Positions 8,852-16,981 of a stretch of 54,831 nt of DNA are shown one piece after another. Each line of letters opens with the position of its first letter. The first letter of the stretch is position 1. The notes under the pieces are model-generated. The model had not been told where the DNA came from. It ran no database searches and saw nothing but the letters and a program-made list of their open reading frames with translations. A program made the translations under genes and the position numbers. This DNA comes from Lentisphaeria bacterium (GTDB lineage Bacteria > Verrucomicrobiota > Lentisphaeria > Victivallales > Victivallaceae): contig JAFTUS010000013.1 in assembly GCA_017466125.1 (NCBI GenBank), forward strand, positions 1-54,831. Reading direction: 5' to 3'.

Positions 8852-9625
8852 ATGCGTGAAATTTGGGATAAATGGTATTACAGAACGATTTGGTATGTCG
8901 CTTTACTGATAATTGTTCTTATTTCGCTCGGCTATGCATTTATGGAAAAATTGCTTTTCCCAGCTCCGTATACCGGTAAAAAGGCGGGGAATATCACTCT
9001 GCAGTCCGGCAAAGCAGTTTTGGATGCGGTTTGGTTTCCGACAGAAAGAAAACAAAATGTGATTTTATACAGTCACGGGAATGGGGAACATCTGGCTTTG
9101 ATTATCCCCTGGTTAAAAGAATTTACTCGGCATGATTACAGCATTTTTGCATATGATTATGCGGGGTATGGAGCATCTATAGGCAAACCGGGAGAAAAAC
9201 AGGCATATCAGGACATTGAGTCGGCGTATCGTTATTTGACTCAAGAAAAAAAGATTTCTCCTGACAATATTATTGTTATGGGGTTTTCTGTAGGAAGTGG
9301 ACCGAGTACATACCTTGTGACCAAATATCCTGTCAAAGGATTGGTTCTCGTTGCACCTTTTGCTTCAGCTATTCAAGTTGCATTGCCTTTTTCTCTGCCG
9401 TTTGATCGCTTTCCCAGTGCAAAAAGGTTAAAGCAAAAGGGAATCCCCGTTCTGATTTTTCATGGAACTGCAGATCGTATTATTCCGTTCAGGAATGGGC
9501 AATCTATTTTTGAACACGCTGCTGGGCGTAAAAAATTTATTCCCGTCTCCAATGCTGATCATAATAATATTTTTTCTGTAGCAGGACAAATGTTCTGGGA
9601 TGAATTAAAAAAGTTTTCACTGTAA
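8852..9625 (+). CDS. Membrane-anchored alpha/beta hydrolase (ABHD12/17-like)
   Basis: A 257-residue serine hydrolase. An N-terminal membrane anchor (about 12-36) is followed by an alpha/beta fold with oxyanion motif YSHGNGEH, nucleophile elbow G-F-S146-V-G, D208 in HGTADRIIP and H237 in NADHNN, so the full Ser-Asp-His triad is present. The family cleaves esters or thioesters of lipids or acylated proteins; the substrate is unknown. It starts eight bases after an AAAGGA ribosome site and is separated from the kinase cluster by 414 bases, so it may be transcribed alone. No terminator is obvious after it. Its 3' neighbour, on the other strand, belongs to a mobile-element remnant. Confidence 0.88.
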   Translation: MREIWDKWYYRTIWYVALLIIVLISLGYAFMEKLLFPAPYTGKKAGNITLQSGKAVLDAVWFPTERKQNVILYSHGNGEHLALIIPWLKEFTRHDYSIFAYDYAGYGASIGKPGEKQAYQDIESAYRYLTQEKKISPDNIIVMGFSVGSGPSTYLVTKYPVKGLVLVAPFASAIQVALPFSLPFDRFPSAKRLKQKGIPVLIFHGTADRIIPFRNGQSIFEHAAGRKKFIPVSNADHNNIFSVAGQMFWDELKKFSL

Positions 9626-9726
9626 CACCTCTTTTTTGATCGTAATGTACTTTTCTATTATCATCACAATAATTTAACTGATTTTCACACTCATCAAAGC
9701 TCCCCAGCATGATGACTGATTGTTAT

Positions 9727-10155
9727 TTATTTCCAGATTGCTTCTTCGGCTTGAGCCATACGGCGGGCAAATTCTTTTTTGCCCATAGTGCGGAACTCGG
9801 CGATTTTTGCCATTGAATTTTGGTTCGGACGGACTTTGCCGTGTTCCCAACGGTTCAGAGTTGATCTGTCAATTTCTATCAGGCGGGCAAAGTCTGCCTG
9901 ACTGAGATTGAATCGCTGGCGGATCGCGATGATATCCTGACCTTTGATCCGGAATTTGCGGGGAGTTTGGTTGTTTGGCTGATTTGGGGGATTTGTCAGA
10001 AACTCCTGCTCCAGAAAAGCCAGACGCTTTTCGATTTTTGCAAGAGTCCGTTCGACTTTTCGGAGTGTTTTGTGGGTGGGAATGCTCCTTTTTTCAGTTT
10101 CAGTGATGATCAGTTTACGGATTTTTTCGTCAATTGCCTTGAACAGTTCTTTCAT
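9727..10155 (-). CDS. XRE-family helix-turn-helix protein with coiled-coil N-terminus
   Basis: A 142-residue DNA-binding protein. Residues 1-55 are strongly helical and charged (TLRKVERTLAKIEKRLAFLE), probably a dimerising coiled coil. A proline/asparagine-rich linker leads to a Cro/C1-type helix-turn-helix (about 70-110) in which LSQADFARLIEIDRSTLNRW is clear, followed by a basic helical tail. It lies downstream of another helix-turn-helix gene and near an oriT-like region with a broken relaxase. A role as relaxosome accessory or as regulator of the mobile element is likely. An AAAGG ribosome site precedes the ATG. Confidence 0.82.
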   Translation of the reverse strand: MKELFKAIDEKIRKLIITETEKRSIPTHKTLRKVERTLAKIEKRLAFLEQEFLTNPPNQPNNQTPRKFRIKGQDIIAIRQRFNLSQADFARLIEIDRSTLNRWEHGKVRPNQNSMAKIAEFRTMGKKEFARRMAQAEEAIWK

Positions 10156-10320
10156 AATTTTCTGCCTTTCTTAGTGGCATCATGCCAGGGAGTAATCAGA
10201 AGAACTGTTCAGAATTTTTATCCGGAAATCATAAAAAACAACAATACATGGAACCATAGATTTTCCGGAGTTGGATACGAAAAATTCCGAAACAATATGA
10301 AGGCTGATCTTAAATCACTT

Positions 10321-10809
10321 TCATTTTTGTTTCATCCGTTTTCTTGCCTCTTCTTCTTCCACGCCGAGTTGTTGCGGAGTGGAGTTCAATATTTTTTGTA
10401 TCATAGCCTCTGCTTCAGCCACATCTTTTTCATTCGGCTGCTCCGTAATTTTCCCGTCAGAATTATTATATGCAGGAATATTTGTCGGGTTATCCCCCTT
10501 CAACGGAGCTTTCCCTGTTGTTTTTCCCTTTTCTATTCTGGAGGATTTTGCGATTAAGATTTGTCCGGATATCACTGGCAGATTTTCCGGTTTCTTCCGT
10601 TTTGCCGCCAAGCGTTCCCTTACCTTTATAAAACGGGTGATCGTGGATAAACTGACCGTCATCCCGGCATTTTTCAGCCGTCTTTGAATTTCCGTCGCAG
10701 GGAGTTGTTCATCGTACCACCAGGTGAAGATCGCTTCTGCATACGGAATGAGGCAGCTTTTGTATGCCCCCGGATGCATTCGTTTTTTTGTTCTTCCGTC
10801 ATTTGTCAA
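10321..10809 (-). CDS. Small helix-turn-helix protein of mobilizable element
   Basis: A 162-residue basic protein. Residues 15-60 contain a probable helix-turn-helix (LPATEIQRRLKNAG then VSLSTITRFIKVRERL), resembling plasmid and transposon DNA-binding proteins. The rest is low-complexity, lysine/asparagine-rich linker with a helical C-terminus. It is transcribed away from the palindrome cluster at 10902-11050 and from the relaxase fragment, as expected for an oriT-binding accessory gene. I cannot name the family. A 165-base gap to the next gene shows nothing notable. Confidence 0.65.
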   Translation of the reverse strand: MTNDGRTKKRMHPGAYKSCLIPYAEAIFTWWYDEQLPATEIQRRLKNAGMTVSLSTITRFIKVRERLAAKRKKPENLPVISGQILIAKSSRIEKGKTTGKAPLKGDNPTNIPAYNNSDGKITEQPNEKDVAEAEAMIQKILNSTPQQLGVEEEEARKRMKQK

Positions 10810-10901
10810 ATCCTTGTTTTTATAGCCGCATTTGCGTATTATTTGAGTAATTTAATTATAATATAAGCGTAATTGTTGCATAATTCAAATTTAAAATGCA
10901 T

Positions 10902-11050
10902 AAACGCCTGTCTGACAGGCTGTTTATCCCCAAAAAAGAGAGCCTATCGCGTGCGATAGGAAATTGCGTCTGCACAAATTTTATAATTTGGGCGGAACCA
11001 TCAAAATTTTTCCAATTTTTCAGATTTTGATTTGAAAAATAACGGTTCCG
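10902..11050. other. oriT-like palindrome cluster
   Basis: Three inverted repeats lie between the divergent HTH gene and the relaxase. The first is GCCTGTC-T-GACAGGC at 10906-10920, with outer AAAC/GTTT arms. The second is CCTATCGC-GT-GCGATAGG at 10943-10960. The third is a nested pair with CGGAACC (10993-10999) matching GGTTCCG (11044-11050) and ATCAAAAT (11000-11007) matching ATTTTGAT (11024-11031). The second hairpin is followed by AAATTGCGTC, reminiscent of the hairpin-plus-TTG nick arrangement I recall for TrwC-type origins of transfer. A transfer origin is an inference from layout and the adjacent relaxase. Confidence 0.5.
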
Positions 11051-11088
11051 GATTTATCTTATTGCAGGGTGTGTGTGGAAAGGAATTT

Positions 11089-11592
11089 TTGTTTACAGCG
11101 GCAAAAATCAAAGCCACACGTGGAAAAGGTACTGACTTTTATCAACAGCATCTTTCCAACAATGATTATTACAGCGAGCATGATCGCATAGTCGGCGTTT
11201 GGTCCGGCAGTCTGGCGGAAAAATTCGGATTGCAGGGCGAAACAGTCGATCCTGCGGTCTTTTCGTTGTTTCAGCAAAACCTTAATCCGGTTGATCACAG
11301 CAAGCTGACTCCCCGGAACAATCCCCATTCTGTCCGTTTTTACGATTTTCAGTGTTCTGCCCAGAAGTCTGTTTCAGTAATGTCTATGTTCGATCCACGG
11401 CTTGCAGAAGCCCATCGGCGGGCAGTAAAAGTCGGTATGGCAGAACTGGAGAAATTTGCTGCTGTCCGCATTCGAAAAGGTGATAACTATGCCACCAAAA
11501 ATTTTGCATTTACCGGAAAAATAATCTATGCTGAATACCATCACGATAACAGCCGTCTTCTTGATCCGCAGATCGGACAGAGGAGAAAATAA
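11089..11592 (+). pseudogene. Truncated TrwC/MobF-type relaxase
   Basis: About 167 residues match the N-terminus of conjugative relaxases of the TrwC family: AAKIKATRGKGTDFYQQHL at the start, DRIVGVWSGSLAEKFGLQG, the DFQCSAQKSVSVM block, and AEYHHDNSRLLDPQ. In intact enzymes DPQ is followed by the HTH metal-binding histidines; here it runs into IGQRRK and a stop. The HUH site, the rest of the relaxase and any helicase domain are therefore missing. The TTG at 11089 after AAAGGA is preferred over an upstream TTG at 11032, which lies within the palindromes. The gene is probably non-functional and marks a decayed mobilizable element. Confidence 0.72.
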
Positions 11593-11593
11593 C

Positions 11594-11651
11594 GGCGGAA
11601 GGCAAGTTGCATCAAAAGGCTCAATGCTTTGATAAAATTGCCTGCGGCTTT
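11594..11651. terminator. Hairpin between convergent genes
   Basis: A nested stem, AGGCAA (11600-11605) with TTGCCT (11638-11643) enclosing ATCAAA (11611-11616) with TTTGAT (11628-11633), is followed on the plus strand by GCGGCTTTTTA. It sits between the end of the relaxase fragment and the end of the GH36 gene and could terminate either transcript. Confidence 0.45.
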
Positions 11652-13325
11652 TTAGCGGAAGAAGCCGCCCAGCGGGATTTGCCGGATATTCAACCCCTTA
11701 TCGCCTTTGGTATAATTGGCACAAACATTACCCAAAGCATCAAAAACCGTTCCCGGAGGCATTGACGGCGCATTTATCACAATGTTTCCTGACGGGGCGC
11801 CGGCGTTGATGACAAGCAGGTTTCTGCCGGACAGGTCCGGCAGATTTATTACCGCGTTTTGAGCGTACACCACGGCAATAAAATTCTCCTCATCTTCAGC
11901 GTAGACGACCGGGAAATTGAACTGCGGCGCAGTCGGTTTGAGTTCTCCATGCAAAAGCGTTTTGCTGTATCTGGAAAACAGCGAAAGCATGGTTTTAAGC
12001 ATTTGGGCGTGTTCTGCTGACAACTGTTCCAGCCGGACGGATATTTGCGGCACAGTGAATATGCAATTCAGGATTTGCAAAGCCGCCTCTCCGGGAGTGG
12101 ACTCGGGCGACCACATCAGCATATCGGAATGGATCGCTTTGCCGGGACAGGCAAGACGCAGTTCCAAAGTGCGGATACGGTTGGACAAAACATCCGCCGG
12201 ACAGTCGGCGGCGCGGAACATCGTTCCGTATTTCTGCATTTCAAAGCCGAAGTATTGCTGACGGAACTCAAACATGAATTCCGGTGAAATTTTCCGGCAC
12301 TCTCTGAAAATCGCACTTAAAAGCAAATCCATACCGGCGGCTGTGGTATCGCAATCCTGCCCCGATTTACGTTCTCCGGCTTCTGAATCCGCTACCGAAT
12401 CCAGAAAATCCAGTTTCAATCCGTCGATCCCCAAACGCGCCAGAGATACCATGCGTTCGGTCAGGTATTCCCGGACTTCCGGATAACGAGGATCAAGCAC
12501 GCCGCATTTCAAACCGGGCTGATGTTTGAAACAGAATTTTTGAAAACGGGAATAATGAGCGGATTTTTCTCCCAAAAGCGGCAGAGCCGCCCACAAAACA
12601 TACTTTATTCCCATGCGATGTACTTTTTCAAGATGCCCTGCAAAATCGGGAAAACGCTCCGGACTTATCTCCCAGTCGCCGCAATAAGCATATCCACGGC
12701 TGGCATCATTGCATTGCCAGCCATCATCGACGATAATGGTTTTCAGACCAAGTTCAAGCATCTGCGGACAAAGTTTTTCCAGTTCTTCTGCGGCAAGATT
12801 CTGATGAAAGGCGTACCAGGAGGAGAAAACCGGAAAAAATGCCGCCTGCGGAACCATTACCGGACTGGACAATTCCCGGATAACTCCTGAATAACTCTCC
12901 CAATACGGAACATTCCGGCAATCCATGCAGACTTGAAATTCCGTTTCCGTAGCAATATTCTCTATTTTGATACTGCAATCAAGTTTGGAATTTTCTTCCA
13001 CTACTCCGGCACGCAATTCCACAACTGCCTGTGCAGCACTGACCGCAAATGAAAGCAGATTACCGTCTGCCGCATCCACCAGACTTATAGCCGGAATATT
13101 GCGTGAATATTCAAAACGGACAGCCGCATCCCAATCCGGAGGCAATTTCCGGTCAACTTTGAGTGACGAAAAAAAACGGAAACTGCACCGGGCGCAATCG
13201 ATTTTCCATTGTATTTTCACTTCGTTTCTGTCGGTACGGCAGGTCAACAGCCATATACCATTACGTTCTTTCCGGATGCGGCTGACAGTACAACCGTCAT
13301 ATTGTAATTCAGTTTCTGGATTCAT
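11652..13325 (-). CDS. Alpha-galactosidase-like glycoside hydrolase (GH36/clan GH-D)
   Basis: A 557-residue enzyme. About 160 residues of beta-sandwich precede a TIM barrel with clan GH-D landmarks: FSSWYAFHQNL, IIVDDGWQ, nucleophile D306 in DGLKLDFLDS, and the acid/base region FRAAD374-CPAD378-VLSNR. A small C-terminal beta domain follows. There is no signal peptide, so it should act in the cytoplasm, releasing alpha-galactose (or a related alpha-sugar) from imported oligosaccharides. It is the last gene of the minus-strand operon that begins with the LacI gene at 20774, 122 bases after the preceding gene. The start lacks a strong ribosome site. Confidence 0.85.
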   Translation of the reverse strand: MNPETELQYDGCTVSRIRKERNGIWLLTCRTDRNEVKIQWKIDCARCSFRFFSSLKVDRKLPPDWDAAVRFEYSRNIPAISLVDAADGNLLSFAVSAAQAVVELRAGVVEENSKLDCSIKIENIATETEFQVCMDCRNVPYWESYSGVIRELSSPVMVPQAAFFPVFSSWYAFHQNLAAEELEKLCPQMLELGLKTIIVDDGWQCNDASRGYAYCGDWEISPERFPDFAGHLEKVHRMGIKYVLWAALPLLGEKSAHYSRFQKFCFKHQPGLKCGVLDPRYPEVREYLTERMVSLARLGIDGLKLDFLDSVADSEAGERKSGQDCDTTAAGMDLLLSAIFRECRKISPEFMFEFRQQYFGFEMQKYGTMFRAADCPADVLSNRIRTLELRLACPGKAIHSDMLMWSPESTPGEAALQILNCIFTVPQISVRLEQLSAEHAQMLKTMLSLFSRYSKTLLHGELKPTAPQFNFPVVYAEDEENFIAVVYAQNAVINLPDLSGRNLLVINAGAPSGNIVINAPSMPPGTVFDALGNVCANYTKGDKGLNIRQIPLGGFFR

Positions 13326-13447
13326 ATTGCTTCAGTAGAGGAAATTTCAAAAGTTTCTAATTTAAATAATTGCATCGGCACATACCATACAACAGGGAGT
13401 TATCTTTTTCCAATGGAGTAAAAGAATTTTGCGAAATATTTTCAAAT

Positions 13448-16400
13448 TCAGTAGATAATTTGCGGTTCTTCGACATGGAAACCGGCAAAGGCCTTGCCGA
13501 AATATTGAAACGCCATTCCTCCAACCTGATGAAAAGGCAATTTTTCTTTGAAAAGTCTGGTAAGCGGAATAGAGACTTGAGCATTCGGCTTGGGAGACGG
13601 TATCCGGAGTTTGATGGAGTTCCCCTTCCCGCTGATGCCGTACAGAAAGACATTCACTGTACCGGTCATGGATTCAAGCGGATTGCCGAAAGCATCTTTG
13701 CCGCCTTTAAATTTGAAAACCAGTTTTCCGGATTTCACAATTTCCGGAGTCAGCACCAGTTTATCTTTTATTTCAACGGAACACCCCGACCATTCTTTGG
13801 TTTTCGTGGAAATCTGCAACTCAAAGCGGTTATCTCCGGTTCTTTGAATTTTGGTATTTCCCCAACTGCGGACTTTCTGCATATTGAAATCCTTAACAGT
13901 CTGGTTCTGAATGGCAAGTTCAGCCGAAACAGCGACAACTGCTGTAATTACAGGAGTATTGGACGAAACGATATCAATACTTTGAAGAGTTTTTTCCGGA
14001 TGAGGATTTTCCCACCCGTAAACGTAGAAGCCGCGTTTTTTTCGGTTTTTCCAAGCGGGATAAGCCGTGGGCGATTGCGGCTTTTTCACATCCCACCAGT
14101 TGCCGATCTCAATGCGGTTGCAAATCGGTACGGAAACCACAGTTCCATCAGCATAGCGGAGTTTATAACTCATGACCTCTGTCCCCGGCGGAACCAGCTC
14201 CGACCATGCAGAAGTATGGAAGAAATAAAGATTCTTCACTTTCTGATTGACCGGGATACCGGTTACTTCTGCGGGCAGTTTCTCTTTGAGCGACTTGGAA
14301 TTCAACATGATGCAGGAACGGTCGCCATTGGAATCGTAGCGGATGAGATCGCATGGGATGCCGCAGAAACTCCGGGTATCCCATGGCACATCTTCGAGAC
14401 TGCCGTCTCTGCCTTGATCTGTCCATCCGCCCTTGCCATCCCCGGGACGGCTATCGATGAAACTCCGGTTGGCGAAACGTCGCAAATCAATGGTTACAAG
14501 TGCCGATGAATCCGCCTCAAAGGAAAACTCCTGCTGTTTCTGGCGGGCAAGTTGTTCCTGATGCTTTTGGAACATTTTTTCATAGGCTTTCCGCAACTCC
14601 TTTTCTGTCATATCCCGAAGCATACCGAAACGCTTTTCCAATTCTGCCCGCGAACCCTCAGCGAGCAGAACAGCATCGGTGCTGTTGACCGTCAGCAGAA
14701 CTCCGTCTCCCTTGCGGGGGAGAATGGTTTTGTTCCGGATGTCAAGTACGCTTGCATTGGTTTTGAATTTCATCAATTTGGGATAGCGGTCATGATTCTG
14801 CATATAATAGCCGGTCAGAGTGCCGGATTTGCCGGGGTGGACTTCCATGTGCAGAGCCAAATCATTTTCCGGATAGCGGCGGAGTTCCACCACCGGGTCC
14901 TTGCCGTGAGCGGAGAAAATGCCGCCTAACACTGCGGCAACGGCATAGTCCTGCATCATGGGGGCAATGACATAAACAAAACCTTTGCCGAAAGCCTTTT
15001 TCAGCAAAGCCGGAGATGAACCGGCGTTGGCGAGACACTGCCAGTCGGCGGAAGCGGTGATTTTCCAATCATTGACGCCGTAAACATCACCCCGCAGACG
15101 GCCATCTGACCGAAAATCCTTACTGAAAAGAATTTTCTGCGAACTGCCGTTCTGAGTTTGAGCCGAAATTCCGGCGAACAAAGGACTGCTGACCGGATTG
15201 CCGTATTCATCCATCCGGGGAAGTTCACGCCCGACGATGAGGATACCGCCGTTGCGGACAAATTTTTCCAAAGCCGGAAGCGTTTCTGCATAAATGTTGC
15301 GTACTCCGGGAAGAATAAGAAATTGATATTTATCTGCCCGCTTTTCCGGCAGTTGTTCTTCAAACAACACATCGGGCAGGAAGTGACCGAATTCCAAAGC
15401 CCCGGTATAATTCATGATCTCCTCTTTTTTTCCGTAACCGTCATAGAAACCATAACGCTCAGTGGGAAATGAAAAGAGGATCGCTGCCTGACGGGAAAAA
15501 TCACTGAAACGTTTCCGGGAGACAAAGAAATCCGCCAGAGAGAAAATCTCTTTTTTCGCGGCATAAAATCCGGTAAGAAGTTCCGGATTGTAGCCGTAAG
15601 GATTGCGCAGCAGATAGGACATCTGCAGAGCCAGTTTTCTACCGCCTTCCGGAACTTTGGCAGGCAGCCATTGATTGTAGCCGCGATACCAGGAGAAAAA
15701 GTAAGTGATACTGCTGCCGCGCAGCAGATCGAGCCACATGGTACGGACAATGCCTGATTTGTCTTTCGGAGCATAGGTTTCCGGATTGTGGATCGGCTTG
15801 CCATCCGCCATTCCACGGAAGAAGTGCCGCAGAAATACCCCTTCGGTCAGATTTCCCGGAATTGCGGCGGCGCGGACAGTTTGTGCCGGGGATTTCGTCA
15901 CTGCCGTAGGCGTACCGGTCAAACCTCCGGAAGTCGGCAGACAGATAATATCCATATGACGGGAGATGTCAAAAATATTGACGTTGGAATTGGCTACATT
16001 GCGGAAATAACTGCCGCCGAGAACTTGCGTACAGGAGAAAGCTCCAGGCTGCTTTTGGCGGACGACCTGTGCTCCGAACTTGCACAAATCGGTAAAACCA
16101 TCCTCCTGAAATCTTCCCCACGCTACATTGAGCGGCACACAAACAGAGAGTTTTTCCAGAGAGGCCGCTTCATCGAAGGATTTGAAGTTGTAACGGAATG
16201 CTTTATTCATTGTTTCAACAGTCTTGAACTTTTTCTCCAAGTGCTTGCTGAACAACTTCTTATTGTATTCAGACGGTTCATTGTAAGCGGGTTCGTTGAA
16301 CAATTCACAGGCGAAAACTTGAGTTCCTCCGTGTTTTTTCATCTCATCAAAACCGTTCTCCCATACCATTTGCCAGATCTTCCTGGCTTCAGGATGAAAG

Positions 16401-16978
16401 ATGTTATAAGGCATCCAGTGGTTATTGTGACTGAACGTGTTAAATGCTTCAGCGGGGAAACGTTTCCGCAAATATGCCAATTTTTTCCGGGTCCCCAAGG
16501 CACCGTGATCCCACGGAAACATGGTACAATCCAAAATCACGGGCAAACGATTGGTGAGCATCCGCCGGGTCAATGCCCAATTTTTCTCATTTTGCCCTTC
16601 CACGGGGGCGTTGGGGTCAAGTTTTCTCAACCAGACCGCAGGAGACGAAACCACCAGTGTATCAAAACCGATACGCTGGGCGGCATCATAGGTCAACACA
16701 TCTTCGTAGAACCAATAGAGCGATTCCGGATACCCTTCCGTCCGTTTGGCATTCTGATCGAAATTATTGCCGGAGTTGCTGATGCCCGGCATATAACGGA
16801 CTTTGCCGTTGATCAGATAATTACCGTATTTGTCAAGTGAAACAGTGCTGTTCTGCGGCATAAGAAGTTCTTTCGGAACTTTCTCAAACGGAATAAAAGG
16901 GTCATGGTCAATGACCACATCCCGGGCAAAAATCGGCAGACAGAGCGTCCCCAGCAGTAAAAGAGTTATTTTTCTCAT
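13448..16978 (-). CDS. Large secreted GH42-like clan A glycoside hydrolase with carbohydrate-binding module
   Basis: An 1176-residue protein with a signal peptide (MRKITLLLLGTLCLPIFA). The N-terminal TIM barrel resembles GH42: the acid/base is E229 in CELFNEPAYNEPSEY, followed by the F..HLEKKFKT.E..N motif, with E400 in KPIHNPETY as a candidate nucleophile. A glutamine-amidotransferase-like segment (about 500-650) resembles the GH42 trimerisation domain. Residues about 825-1035 (IDLR...GGWTDQG...NWWD) match the N-terminal module of the protein at 37787, and a further beta-sandwich ends the chain. It is probably a periplasmic or surface beta-galactosidase-type enzyme. The GGAGA ribosome site overlaps the end of the upstream gene. 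Confidence 0.82.
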   Translation of the reverse strand: MRKITLLLLGTLCLPIFARDVVIDHDPFIPFEKVPKELLMPQNSTVSLDKYGNYLINGKVRYMPGISNSGNNFDQNAKRTEGYPESLYWFYEDVLTYDAAQRIGFDTLVVSSPAVWLRKLDPNAPVEGQNEKNWALTRRMLTNRLPVILDCTMFPWDHGALGTRKKLAYLRKRFPAEAFNTFSHNNHWMPYNIFHPEARKIWQMVWENGFDEMKKHGGTQVFACELFNEPAYNEPSEYNKKLFSKHLEKKFKTVETMNKAFRYNFKSFDEAASLEKLSVCVPLNVAWGRFQEDGFTDLCKFGAQVVRQKQPGAFSCTQVLGGSYFRNVANSNVNIFDISRHMDIICLPTSGGLTGTPTAVTKSPAQTVRAAAIPGNLTEGVFLRHFFRGMADGKPIHNPETYAPKDKSGIVRTMWLDLLRGSSITYFFSWYRGYNQWLPAKVPEGGRKLALQMSYLLRNPYGYNPELLTGFYAAKKEIFSLADFFVSRKRFSDFSRQAAILFSFPTERYGFYDGYGKKEEIMNYTGALEFGHFLPDVLFEEQLPEKRADKYQFLILPGVRNIYAETLPALEKFVRNGGILIVGRELPRMDEYGNPVSSPLFAGISAQTQNGSSQKILFSKDFRSDGRLRGDVYGVNDWKITASADWQCLANAGSSPALLKKAFGKGFVYVIAPMMQDYAVAAVLGGIFSAHGKDPVVELRRYPENDLALHMEVHPGKSGTLTGYYMQNHDRYPKLMKFKTNASVLDIRNKTILPRKGDGVLLTVNSTDAVLLAEGSRAELEKRFGMLRDMTEKELRKAYEKMFQKHQEQLARQKQQEFSFEADSSALVTIDLRRFANRSFIDSRPGDGKGGWTDQGRDGSLEDVPWDTRSFCGIPCDLIRYDSNGDRSCIMLNSKSLKEKLPAEVTGIPVNQKVKNLYFFHTSAWSELVPPGTEVMSYKLRYADGTVVSVPICNRIEIGNWWDVKKPQSPTAYPAWKNRKKRGFYVYGWENPHPEKTLQSIDIVSSNTPVITAVVAVSAELAIQNQTVKDFNMQKVRSWGNTKIQRTGDNRFELQISTKTKEWSGCSVEIKDKLVLTPEIVKSGKLVFKFKGGKDAFGNPLESMTGTVNVFLYGISGKGNSIKLRIPSPKPNAQVSIPLTRLFKEKLPFHQVGGMAFQYFGKAFAGFHVEEPQIIY

Positions 16979-16981
16979 TGA

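Noticed and set aside
13370..14509. Long plus-strand open frame (379 codons) opposite the GH42-like gene
   Set aside because: It lies antisense to a gene with a clear signal peptide and domains, has no ribosome site or family motif, and its composition is that of a shadow frame.
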